Positions 1 through 7,479 of a stretch of 12,826 nucleotides of DNA are shown here, piece after piece. Location: contig JAJZKY010000051.1 of the NCBI GenBank assembly GCA_021803885.1, positions 1 through 12,826 of the forward strand, given 5' to 3'. Positions within the stretch are counted from its first letter, which is position 1; every line of letters begins with the position of its first letter. The stretch is from Planctomycetota bacterium. GTDB taxonomy: Bacteria; Planctomycetota; Phycisphaerae; WQYP01; JAJZKY01. The notes under the pieces are model-generated. The model worked only from the letters and a program-made list of their open reading frames with translations. It was not told the DNA's origin and ran no database searches. A program made the position numbers and the translations under genes.

Positions 1-1370
<1,370 letters not shown>

Positions 1371-1371
<1 letters not shown>

Positions 1372-1760
1372 TACTTTTCTCCTGTTTCCATGGGCTCAGG
1401 ACAGCCCATCGCCAGCTTGACGAGCGAAGCCAGTTTGCAAATCTTTGTGTTGGTGAGTGGACGCTGCCCTGGCTCCGGCTCCCGTAGATTCGCCCGCAGG
1501 ACCACAGCGATGTTGTCTGCCTGGGCGGAGCAATCCATGCGCAGTCCCGTCTCGCCGGCATGAAGCAGCAGATGAGCAGGACCGAGCTTGTGAACCGATG
1601 TTGACAGCGGAATCACAAGAACCGAGGTGGCACGCTCATGTTGATTCCGCGCATTGGGCGAGACGATAATCACGGGCCTGCGTCCCTTCTCCGGCGGATC
1701 GGTATGGAAGTTTGTCCACCAGATCTCACCGCGCTGCGGAAATCGCTGTGCCGTTGGCAT
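1371..1760 (-). CDS. MazF/PemK-family toxin (predicted endoribonuclease)
   Basis: This is probably the toxin of a type II toxin-antitoxin pair; MazF/PemK proteins cleave mRNA and are neutralised by binding the antitoxin C-terminus. The 129-residue protein carries the family signature RGEIWW near the N-terminus, then KGRRPVIIVSPNARN and VLVIPLSTS strands, and a late MDCSAQADNIAVV segment. The length fits the family. I chose ATG 1760, two bases after the antitoxin stop, because MazF proteins normally begin a few residues before the RGxIW motif. An in-frame ATG at 1808 with a close AGGAG is an alternative that would overlap the antitoxin and add 16 residues. The stop TAA (1373-1371) shares a base with the integrase ATG, so toxin and integrase are translated as a coupled unit. 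Confidence 0.88.
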
Positions 1761-1762
1761 GG

Positions 1763-2044
1763 TTAGTGCGCTTCCTTTGCGAGTTGCGACTCTGCGAATC
1801 TTCCCCATGCGCTCTCCTCAGCTACTTCGTCCTCACTAAGAGAATCGTAGTAATCCGCGTAGGCAGCTTCAATGGCTTTTTGCTGCCGAACCGCCATGAG
1901 TTCACCGAGAAGCGCGTCCAAGGTTTCCGACTCCGAGTTGGATTTTCGTTCCTTGCAGCTCCGGCGAATGAAAGAGTCTGATTCTACGGAGATGCTGAAG
2001 CTCTTCTTGATCTTGCGGCCCATTTTGGGCGACGTGGTAGGCAT
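1763..2044 (-). CDS. antitoxin-like protein (MazE/RHH-like) paired with MazF-type toxin
   Basis: This 93-residue protein is most likely the antitoxin for the MazF-type toxin two bases downstream. Its N-terminal part is basic (GRKIKKSFSISVE) and resembles a ribbon-helix-helix DNA-binding region. The C-terminal part is acidic (YYDSLSEDEVAEESAWGRFA), typical of the flexible toxin-binding tail of such antitoxins. I chose ATG 2044 because GGTGAG lies four bases upstream and because a strong sigma70 promoter (2060-2088) occupies what would be the N-terminus of the longer form. That longer form would begin at ATG 2104, directly after the excisionase stop, with a weaker ribosome site. The family assignment rests on layout and residue pattern, not on a clear motif. 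Confidence 0.78.
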   Translation of the reverse strand: MPTTSPKMGRKIKKSFSISVESDSFIRRSCKERKSNSESETLDALLGELMAVRQQKAIEAAYADYYDSLSEDEVAEESAWGRFAESQLAKEAH

Positions 2045-2059
2045 AGTCTCACCATAGGT

Positions 2060-2088
2060 AGTATATCCGGTAAGAATAGCCATGCCAA
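2060..2088 (-). promoter_or_regulatory. sigma70-type promoter for antitoxin-toxin-integrase
   Basis: On the minus strand a TTGGCA -35 box (2088-2083) is separated by exactly 17 bases from a TATACT -10 box (2065-2060). Both are one mismatch from the TTGACA/TATAAT consensus. The predicted transcript begins around 2053-2055, leaving only about ten leader bases before the antitoxin ATG at 2044. This internal promoter would express toxin-antitoxin and integrase independently of the excisionase gene. Confidence 0.65.
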
Positions 2089-2104
2089 CGCCCCCAACCT
2101 GCAT

Positions 2105-2353
2105 CTACCGTCTGAAGGCCGCACGCCGCACAGGAGCGGGCTGCTCCGAGGCGGGGCCTATTCGTGGCGCTCCAGCGCCGCCCGCCGGTTGGGCCTGCTC
2201 CCAGGCGGTAAGTTCTTCTTCGTCATAGCGAACGAGGGAGCCAAACTTGTGATATTTCGGCCCCTTGTTTTCCAGCCGCCAACGGCGAAGTGTGCCGAGA
2301 CTAATCTGTGTTCGCTCGGCAACGTCAAACTCGGTGAGAAATCGTGTGCTCAT
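2105..2353 (-). CDS. excisionase/AlpA-like helix-turn-helix protein
   Basis: This 82-residue protein has the short winged-helix HTH layout of excisionase (Xis/AlpA/MerR-like HTH_17) proteins. The fold covers about residues 6-54: LTEFDVAERTQISLGTLRRW, then GPKYHKFGSLVRYDEEELTAWEQ. The wing pattern (KFGSLVRY followed by acidic residues and AW) is characteristic. These proteins bend att DNA to direct excision or act as activators of element genes. The tail (55-82) is rich in Ala, Pro and Arg and looks disordered. Start ATG 2353 has AGGGAG eight bases upstream. The stop TAG is immediately followed by an ATG in the antitoxin frame. Position upstream of toxin-antitoxin and integrase genes and beside a tRNA att site supports a role in element mobility. 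Confidence 0.82.
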   Translation of the reverse strand: MSTRFLTEFDVAERTQISLGTLRRWRLENKGPKYHKFGSLVRYDEEELTAWEQAQPAGGAGAPRIGPASEQPAPVRRAAFRR

Positions 2354-2460
2354 CAGTGCAGCTCCCTACGCAAGGATGATCGAGTGTGGCAAACATCGTC
2401 GCATGTACGGGCAATCATGCTCAGTTCTGCACTGCTGCGTCCAATGAATTCCAGGGAGAC

Positions 2461-2483
2461 CGTTATGCGTCGCAGGCATAACG
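2461..2483. promoter_or_regulatory. candidate LysR-type operator (T-N11-A dyad)
   Basis: CGTTATGC (2461-2468) and GCATAACG (2476-2483) form a perfect 8-bp inverted repeat with a 7-base spacer. The inner part ATGC-N7-GCAT fits the LysR-type T-N11-A box. It lies in the 268-bp divergent region, about 107 bp from the excisionase start and 138 bp from the LysR start, where a LysR-type protein would control itself and a divergent gene. No other gene is seen between 2354 and 2621. Confidence 0.55.
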
Positions 2484-2621
2484 ACGTGATTTTCGTGCAA
2501 CCGGCGTGGACCGGAGCGACATCAAACAGGCACGCGGTTGTTCAGGAAAGACGGTAGTCTGCCCATCCTTTGGGCCTCTTGTTCCCCATCTCTGTCAGAG
2601 TTCTCTGCGCGGAGGTCAATC

Positions 2622-3557
2622 ATGATTCTTCCAGAACTCCGGTTGCTTGAAGCCGCAATCGCCGTAGCCCGCGACCTGAACTTTTCACGAGCAGCAGAGC
2701 GGCTCCACATCGACCAATCCACGGTGACGAAGCGCATCAACGCTTTGGAAAGCCAACTCGGCTTTAAGCTCTTTGAGCGGAGCCATCAGTCCGTCGAACT
2801 CACGGAGCCTGGCAGGCGATTCGTCGAGGAGGCACATGAGGCTGTCATGCACATGGAACGCGCTGTCTCCTCTGCCAATGCGGCATTTCGCGGTGCTGAG
2901 GAGACCCTGAATATCGGCACAACCGCGACGACTGACCCATTTCTGGTTTCGACGTTGATGTCGGTGCGAGTCCCGCTTCATCCGCGCCTGAAGTTAAAGC
3001 TTACGAGCGACTACTCTGCCGAGTTGGTCCACGATCTGATTGCCGGCACGCTCGATCTGGCTGTTGTCACTGACGTTCCAGAGAATCCCAAACTGAGCTG
3101 CCTGACGCTGGCAAAGAGTCCGTATTACGTCACGATGTTGTCCGATGATTCCCTTGCAGGCAGGAAAGAGATCCGCATGAAGGACCTGGACAAGCGGAAC
3201 TGGGCGCTACTTTCACCCAGAGTCAGCCCCTATTCGCACGAGATGATTCAGATGGCGGCATCGGAAGCCGGGGTGAAGGCCTCGGAGGTGCATCATGTGA
3301 TGACGGCGGAGCAAGCCATGTCCATGATCTTCCTTCATGAAAGCGTGGCGCTGCTGGATCGCGTGGGTGCGTGGCGCATCGCGCAGAACGGAATCACCAT
3401 GCGCCCTCTGGCGGAGAGCGCTCTGCAATTCAGCACCGAACTCGCCGTCTGCTCAGACAACAAAAGCCGGATTGTGAAGGAGTTTGTGAAGGCGGCTGGA
3501 AGGAAGCTCGATATCTTGCGCCGCCCAGTTCAGCAGAGGCTGAATTTGACTGCATAG
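2622..3557 (+). CDS. LysR-family transcriptional regulator
   Basis: This 311-residue protein has the usual length and layout of a LysR-type DNA-binding regulator. The N-terminal winged HTH (about residues 3-62) includes FSRAAERLHIDQSTVTKRI and the typical LGFKLFERS and LTEPGRRF segments. A linker helix is followed by a periplasmic-binding-protein-like effector domain (about 90-295), with LDLAVVTDVP as its first-half signature. ATG 2622 is chosen because GGAGG lies seven bases upstream and the LysR alignment begins at once (ILPELRLLEAAIAVARDLNF); the frame extends to 2538 but that part has no homologous look. The effector is unknown. The divergent neighbour is the excisionase gene, with a LysR-type dyad between them, so control of element functions is a possibility rather than a conclusion. 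Confidence 0.95.
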   Translation: MILPELRLLEAAIAVARDLNFSRAAERLHIDQSTVTKRINALESQLGFKLFERSHQSVELTEPGRRFVEEAHEAVMHMERAVSSANAAFRGAEETLNIGTTATTDPFLVSTLMSVRVPLHPRLKLKLTSDYSAELVHDLIAGTLDLAVVTDVPENPKLSCLTLAKSPYYVTMLSDDSLAGRKEIRMKDLDKRNWALLSPRVSPYSHEMIQMAASEAGVKASEVHHVMTAEQAMSMIFLHESVALLDRVGAWRIAQNGITMRPLAESALQFSTELAVCSDNKSRIVKEFVKAAGRKLDILRRPVQQRLNLTA

Positions 3558-3589
3558 GCGGGGCAACGTAACAGACTGTCTCCTATCTG

Positions 3590-3832
3590 CTACTCGTATG
3601 CGCTGCGGATTTCGACATTCAATGGACCGTTCGCGTCACAACTCGGGCACTGGAAGATTCCGGAAGCCATCTCTGGCCCGGTTATCTCCTCTCTTCTTCT
3701 TGCGTGTCCGCACCGGACGCAAACATGAACGTGCATTAGGCCGGAACTGGAAGCACGCCTCGACATTCGCTCAGAAAGCAGCCTGCTATTTTCCGCTTCG
3801 CGCTGGTTGCGACGATCCATCAGAGAAGGCAT
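3590..3832 (-). CDS. small zinc-ribbon protein, function unknown
   Basis: This is an 80-residue protein whose second half contains two CxxC knuckles (C38/C41 in CVRCGH, C62/C65 in CPSCDA), the pattern of a zinc ribbon. Twenty residues separate the knuckles. The N-terminal half is basic and Ser/Arg-rich and looks disordered. Start ATG 3832 is preferred because AAGGAG lies about ten bases upstream; ATG 3877 in the same frame is possible. The gene converges on the LysR gene with a 32-bp gap and diverges from the sigma-factor gene. Zinc ribbons of this size often bind nucleic acid or protein partners, but nothing here identifies which. The overlapping plus-strand frame (3598-3894) lacks any recognisable motif. 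Confidence 0.6.
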   Translation of the reverse strand: MPSLMDRRNQREAENSRLLSERMSRRASSSGLMHVHVCVRCGHARRREEITGPEMASGIFQCPSCDANGPLNVEIRSAYE

Positions 3833-3950
3833 ACGGCCATTTCTCCTTCCTGCAACGAACTTGCGTGCCGCGTCCATCGGCGGTCCACACCTAGATAAGG
3901 CACTCCCGAATGTGTTTTGGGGCTATAAATCAGAATTTTTTAATTCATCT

Positions 3951-3967
3951 AACTACGCTATGTAGTT
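3951..3967. promoter_or_regulatory. inverted repeat operator candidate before sigma gene
   Basis: AACTAC (3951-3956) and GTAGTT (3962-3967) form a perfect dyad with a 5-base centre, ending three bases before a perfect TATAAT at 3971-3976. The dyad therefore sits in the -35/-10 spacer of a possible promoter whose -35 box (TCTAAC, 3948-3953) is poor. Such a placement suits a repressor or activator site. CTAC/GTAG half-sites resemble BlaI/MecI-type operators, but no such regulator is in the window. Confidence 0.45.
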
Positions 3968-3974
3968 GCCTATA

Positions 3975-4583
3975 ATGTCGATACTGGTGGTCAAATCCCC
4001 CTCCGGGCCAACGCTCGCGAAGCCGCCAATGGAACCGCACTGGGAAGACCTGACTTGGAGTTGGGCCTGGAGCACGGGCCACGATGCTTTCGATCAGAAG
4101 TTGGAGCCCGCCGCGAAAGCGGCTTGGCCTTACGCCCTGCTGTGCGCGTGGACCTACCTGAATGATCGAGATCTCGCTCATGACCTGATGGAGCACGCTG
4201 TCCGCAATGCGGGCGACTATTTTGCGCGTCATTCGGACAGCACGGAACAGAAGCTCACCGCTCGCATCAGAAGCGTCATACGTCGCCGCGCCAAGCAAAT
4301 TGCGCGCCAGCGGCGTCGAGAGGTTGCGTCCGGCTCTCTTACGGACCTGGAGCATTTGCGAGCCTCGGCAGGAGAAGTCGAAGAGAGCGCGATTGCGAGT
4401 GAACTCCTTTCGCGGCTGTCGCCGTTCGCCCAGAACGTTCTTAACCGACGCGAGTTTGGCTATACGTGGCGCGACATTGCGGCGGATCTGGATTTGGACC
4501 ACACTGTAGTGCGCCGTGCATATTTCCGGGAGTTACAATCGTTGCTGCGCAGTCTCTCCCGACTTGGAGAACCCCCTCGATGA
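3975..4583 (+). CDS. ECF-like sigma-70 family factor
   Basis: This is a 202-residue protein with the two-domain layout of extracytoplasmic-function sigma factors. A region-2-like helical part spans about residues 50-110 (WPYALLCAWTYLNDRDLAHDLMEHAV, with a basic RRRAKQIARQRRRE stretch). A region-4 HTH covers 142-192 (LLSRLSPFAQNVLNRREFGY, then TWRDIAADLDLDHTVVRRAY). Region 2 is divergent, so promoter specificity cannot be guessed. The stop overlaps the anti-sigma start (ATGA), the usual coupling of such pairs. The start is unsure: ATG 3975 has no visible ribosome site and lies inside a TATAAT. If that is the -10 box, ATG 4029 (MEPHWEDLTW, 184 residues) is the true start. TTG 3966 is a third option. 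Confidence 0.82.
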   Translation: MSILVVKSPSGPTLAKPPMEPHWEDLTWSWAWSTGHDAFDQKLEPAAKAAWPYALLCAWTYLNDRDLAHDLMEHAVRNAGDYFARHSDSTEQKLTARIRSVIRRRAKQIARQRRREVASGSLTDLEHLRASAGEVEESAIASELLSRLSPFAQNVLNRREFGYTWRDIAADLDLDHTVVRRAYFRELQSLLRSLSRLGEPPR

Positions 4584-5281
4584 ATTGGTTTGCACGCAGG
4601 TCCTCGCGAGGCGAGGACAAATTTGAGGCATGGATAAAGCGGCTGCATGAGCAACAAGTTGCGTCCGGCCAGACTCAGCCTGTCGGTCCATGCCCTGACG
4701 AGGAGTTTCTGCGCGGCTTGGCGAAGCGCTCGCGGGCAATCTCGCTGAGCGACACCCGAATCGATCATGCGGCAACCTGCCCCAGCTGCATGAGCCGCAT
4801 TCTGGCGCTGCGGAACGAAAACAGGGAGCGAAACAGGAAACTTGCCTATGCGCTCGCCGCCGCGGCTTGTTTGATTCTGGTGGCGGTGATCTTCGGATGG
4901 TCTCATCTCAGACGCAATCACCAGCAGACCGTGGCACTCGCACAGCCGGTATCGAAAACGGTGGACCTCTGGAATGCGGGAACCTATAGAGGAGAACAAC
5001 CGGGTCAGTTGCAATCTGTGGAACTACCGGCTGCGGTCGTGCGGTTAACCGTCATCCTGCCGCGATTCAGCCCGGCTGGGCAGTATCTAATCGCTGTCAC
5101 CCGTAAGGAGGATGGTACGGGCCTCGTTGCGGAGGGGCTTGCGGCTACAATCGCCGCTGGGCAGCAGCAGCAGGTGTCAGTCGCTCTTGATCTTCGCAAG
5201 GTGACTGCCGGGGCGTACTTTCTCTCCACGACACACGAGCAGGATCAGGCCGCGTACTACTATCCGCTGCAGATCAAGTGA
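4580..5281 (+). CDS. zinc-type membrane anti-sigma factor
   Basis: This 233-residue protein is predicted to bind and hold the preceding sigma factor at the inner membrane. The cytoplasmic part carries a ZAS-like zinc motif: H63-x3-C67-x2-C70 (HAATCPSC), with C38 upstream as a probable fourth ligand. One transmembrane helix follows (about 88-107, KLAYALAAAACLILVAVIFG). The C-terminal ectodomain of about 125 residues looks beta-rich (VVRLTVILPRFSPAGQYLIA and repeated LP/Q strands) and could be the sensing part. ATG 4580 overlaps the sigma stop as ATGA, with GGAGA nine bases upstream; in-frame sequence before it lies within the sigma gene and is not used. No site-1 or rhomboid protease is next door, so how the signal is released is unknown. 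Confidence 0.85.
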   Translation: MNWFARRSSRGEDKFEAWIKRLHEQQVASGQTQPVGPCPDEEFLRGLAKRSRAISLSDTRIDHAATCPSCMSRILALRNENRERNRKLAYALAAAACLILVAVIFGWSHLRRNHQQTVALAQPVSKTVDLWNAGTYRGEQPGQLQSVELPAAVVRLTVILPRFSPAGQYLIAVTRKEDGTGLVAEGLAATIAAGQQQQVSVALDLRKVTAGAYFLSTTHEQDQAAYYYPLQIK

Positions 5282-5322
5282 TTGCGCTTACGATTTGCGA
5301 ATAGCTATACCGGAGTTGCGAT

Positions 5323-5649
5323 GTGAAGAGTAGATGGCTCATAGAAGTTGGTATTACCGCACTGGGCAGTTTGCTGTTGCTCATTGCGTCTGAGGGCAGG
5401 CACCCGTATGGTTTCTACGTTGTGCTCCGATTGTCTATCACGGTTGGCGCGGCTTATTGGGCGTGGCGGGTCTATAAGGTCGGTCTGTGGGGCTGGACCT
5501 GGGCATTCGTTGCCGTGGCATTGCTGCTGAATCCGTTCTTACCGATTCGGATGCAGCGGGCACAGTGGCAACCGATAGACCTGTGGTTGGGTATACTCTT
5601 GCTCGGATGGTCGGGGTACTGGCTCTTCCGCCAAAGAAAAAGTACTTGA
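5323..5649 (+). CDS. small four-helix membrane protein, DUF6804-like
   Basis: This 108-residue integral membrane protein has four hydrophobic helices (about 5-22, 29-47, 55-72 and 84-103) joined by short loops. The HPYGFYVVLR and NPFLPIRMQRAQW segments match my memory of the DUF6804 family pattern of PYGYY-LLR and NP-P. The function of that family is not known. Start is GTG 5323 with GGAG eight bases upstream; the ATG two bases earlier is closed at once by TGA. It lies 41 bp after the anti-sigma gene on the same strand, so it is probably in the same operon and may be a membrane partner or target of that pair. The stop is TGA followed by C, and the frame stays open after it. Confidence 0.72.
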   Translation: MKSRWLIEVGITALGSLLLLIASEGRHPYGFYVVLRLSITVGAAYWAWRVYKVGLWGWTWAFVAVALLLNPFLPIRMQRAQWQPIDLWLGILLLGWSGYWLFRQRKST

Positions 5650-5664
5650 CGCTTCACTTTTTTA

Positions 5665-6201
5665 TTGCGCAGGTCGGCGAATTCGGCTTCAACTGAAGAT
5701 GCGGGCAGCGAAGAGTCTGCCAGCAAAGCTGGAGCGGAACTCAACAGCCACCGGGAGGGATCTTTTGGTGACTTTGATTTTGGCCTACATGACGAAAGGA
5801 TGCTTCAGGTGAATCGACAGATCGAAGAAAGTCAGAGGACGGCTCTAGGGAATCTCTATAATCGCATAGAACAAATCACCAATGACATGAATGGCACTTC
5901 AGAGGAAATGAATGTTCCCAAGTCTCTCCCTAGCCAGATGTGCGATGGCCCGAGCAGCCAAAGTGTTTCAGCGCTGCGTGTCAAATTGCCAGGTGACCTT
6001 ACTGTTGATTTCACGCCGAAATATCCCTTGGGCTCTGCGAATGCGCTCTGGGTGCCGGCAAAGCGAACTTGTCGAAGCGGGATATTGAGCGATATGTTAT
6101 TCAGCTTTGTTGGTGAGGAGTGGCGGTCTGATGGGAAGGCCCTGTCCGATGAAATGATCCGGGAATGTTTGACACCCAAAAGCCCTCCTCCCATTTACTA
6201 G
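5665..6201 (+). CDS. hypothetical protein in frame after DUF6804-like stop
   Basis: I do not recognise this 178-codon frame. It starts 15 bases after the DUF6804-like stop in the same reading frame, with only a TTG (5665) and no ribosome site. ATG 5800 (MLQVNRQIEESQ) would give 133 residues and has AAAGG abutting it. The middle (about 42-85) is polar and helical, possibly a coiled coil; the end is mixed (LPGDLTVDFTPKYPLG, then Pro-rich LTPKSPPPIY). No signal peptide or membrane helix is visible. Base composition is lower in GC than the sigma genes. It may be a real gene, a C-terminal extension reached by stop read-through, or a decayed remnant. It converges on the WG-repeat gene. Confidence 0.42.
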   Translation: MRRSANSASTEDAGSEESASKAGAELNSHREGSFGDFDFGLHDERMLQVNRQIEESQRTALGNLYNRIEQITNDMNGTSEEMNVPKSLPSQMCDGPSSQSVSALRVKLPGDLTVDFTPKYPLGSANALWVPAKRTCRSGILSDMLFSFVGEEWRSDGKALSDEMIRECLTPKSPPPIY

Positions 6202-6223
6202 CTGCATTATCAACTAGCCCACA

Positions 6224-6255
6224 GCCTGATTTCGCGGGCCGATTCAGAATCAGGC
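6224..6255. terminator. hairpin between convergent genes
   Basis: GCCTGATT (6224-6231) and AATCAGGC (6248-6255) form a perfect 8-bp inverted repeat with a 16-base loop, spanning the stop of the WG-repeat gene (6252-6250). Its place between two converging transcripts suits a bidirectional transcription end. No T-run follows on either strand, so intrinsic termination would be weak. Confidence 0.35.
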
Positions 6256-7479
6256 CCAGTCGTCTGAGAAGTCAGCTTCTGCTTCTGTGAAAATCCACGC
6301 ATCTTCGTATTGAGGCTCGATGACAGTGATGCCTGCAGAATCCACGTAGCCCCACCTGTCTTCGAGCCTAACGGCTACTAATCCACACCTGAATCCGCCA
6401 ATGAGGTCGAGCCCTGAATAGTCGAATTGAGGCTTAATGACGTACCTCCCAGCCATATCAATAAAGCCCCATTTCCCCTCGGATTCGACAGAAGTCGGTC
6501 CAAAACGAAACCCGTTTAGCCTATCGACGGCATCGAATTGATAGTCAATTACAACTTTTCCGCTAGCGTCTATGTACCCCCATTTTTCTGCGCGCTTCGT
6601 ACCTGCAAGCCCGTAGTCAAATCTCGTTGTGTCCTCAAACTGAGGTGCGATGACTATACTTCCAGACGCATCGATGAAACCCCATTTCCCGTTGACCTGT
6701 ATGCGAGCCATGCCATTCCTGAAAATGTCGGAGTTCTCGTATTCCATCGTGATTCGGAATTTTCCGCTCTGATCGATGTAACCGGAACAGTCTTCGTCGA
6801 TTGCGTCTGCAAGGCCCTCTGAAAAGTAGCCGAAGGTATGTTTAAGTGTGGGTTGAACAGCAAATCGCCCTGATTGGTCAATGAAACCCCATTTATCTTC
6901 CAGTTTCACGCTACAAAGCCCTTCTGAAAATTCTCGAACTTCGTCGAACTGAGAGCTGGTAATAGGGCTTCCATTTTTGTCAATAAACCCCCATTTCCAT
7001 CGACCGTCGACGGGGCTTTTAACTTCTGCAATTCCTTCTTGAAATGGCTTGACCTCCGCAAACTGGGGGCGTACTACTTGTCTTCCCCTTTCGTCGATGA
7101 ATCCCCACGTTGTTCCAACCTTTGCAGCAGCTAAGCCTTCGTAAAAAGAACCGCAATCATCGACATCGGTGCTAAATGCGCGCTGCCCAGACATGTCAAT
7201 AAATGTCCATTTTCCGCTTGACTTTACTGCAGCAAATCCGCCGGAGAATGGGCGAACCGCTTCAAACCGGGGCTCGATAATTACGTCTCCAGATTTGTCG
7301 ACGAAGCCCCATTTTCCATTTAATTTGACTGCAGCGAGGCAAAGCGAATCCTTCTTTATGAGCAGGTGATTTGTAGCCTCCTCACGTCCGCGCTTAATCA
7401 GTCCCACACCCGCTTGTGAAGGTTCGAGTAATGCGCTTTCCATCTTCAGTAAGTGCTTCAGTCCCGTCTTATCAGCCAC
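6250..7479 (-). CDS. WG-repeat (beta-repeat) protein
   Basis: This 409-residue protein is almost entirely made of WG repeats, units of 34-38 residues with the core KWGFIDxSGxxVIxPQFExxxxFxEGLAxVK. I count ten units from about residue 55 to the end. The second has WTF instead of WGF, and the sixth lacks the Trp (CSGYID). WG repeats form beta-rich scaffolds seen in bacterial surface, signalling and toxin-related proteins; ligands are mostly unknown. The N-terminal 54 residues have no signal peptide, so a cytoplasmic place is likely. The start is GTG 7479, overlapping the J-domain gene end by eight bases; AAGGG lies about twelve bases upstream, and ATG 7443 is an alternative. The overlap indicates joint translation with the J-domain protein. 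GC content is clearly below that of the CHAT gene. Confidence 0.9.
   Translation of the reverse strand: MADKTGLKHLLKMESALLEPSQAGVGLIKRGREEATNHLLIKKDSLCLAAVKLNGKWGFVDKSGDVIIEPRFEAVRPFSGGFAAVKSSGKWTFIDMSGQRAFSTDVDDCGSFYEGLAAAKVGTTWGFIDERGRQVVRPQFAEVKPFQEGIAEVKSPVDGRWKWGFIDKNGSPITSSQFDEVREFSEGLCSVKLEDKWGFIDQSGRFAVQPTLKHTFGYFSEGLADAIDEDCSGYIDQSGKFRITMEYENSDIFRNGMARIQVNGKWGFIDASGSIVIAPQFEDTTRFDYGLAGTKRAEKWGYIDASGKVVIDYQFDAVDRLNGFRFGPTSVESEGKWGFIDMAGRYVIKPQFDYSGLDLIGGFRCGLVAVRLEDRWGYVDSAGITVIEPQYEDAWIFTEAEADFSDDWA

Noticed and set aside
3598..3894. Plus-strand 98-codon frame opposite the zinc-ribbon gene
   Set aside because: No motif and no ribosome site; the minus strand carries the paired CxxC knuckles and a good AAGGAG.
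5323..6201. Gasdermin or pore-forming substrate for the CHAT protease
   Set aside because: The DUF6804-like protein is a four-helix membrane protein and the following ORF shows no gasdermin-like pattern or lipidation site; neither supports that role.
6250..7479. Tandem DNA repeat array or CRISPR-like periodicity
   Set aside because: The periodicity of about 100-110 bp is at protein level (WG units); the DNA of the units is diverged, and there are no identical repeats with unique spacers.
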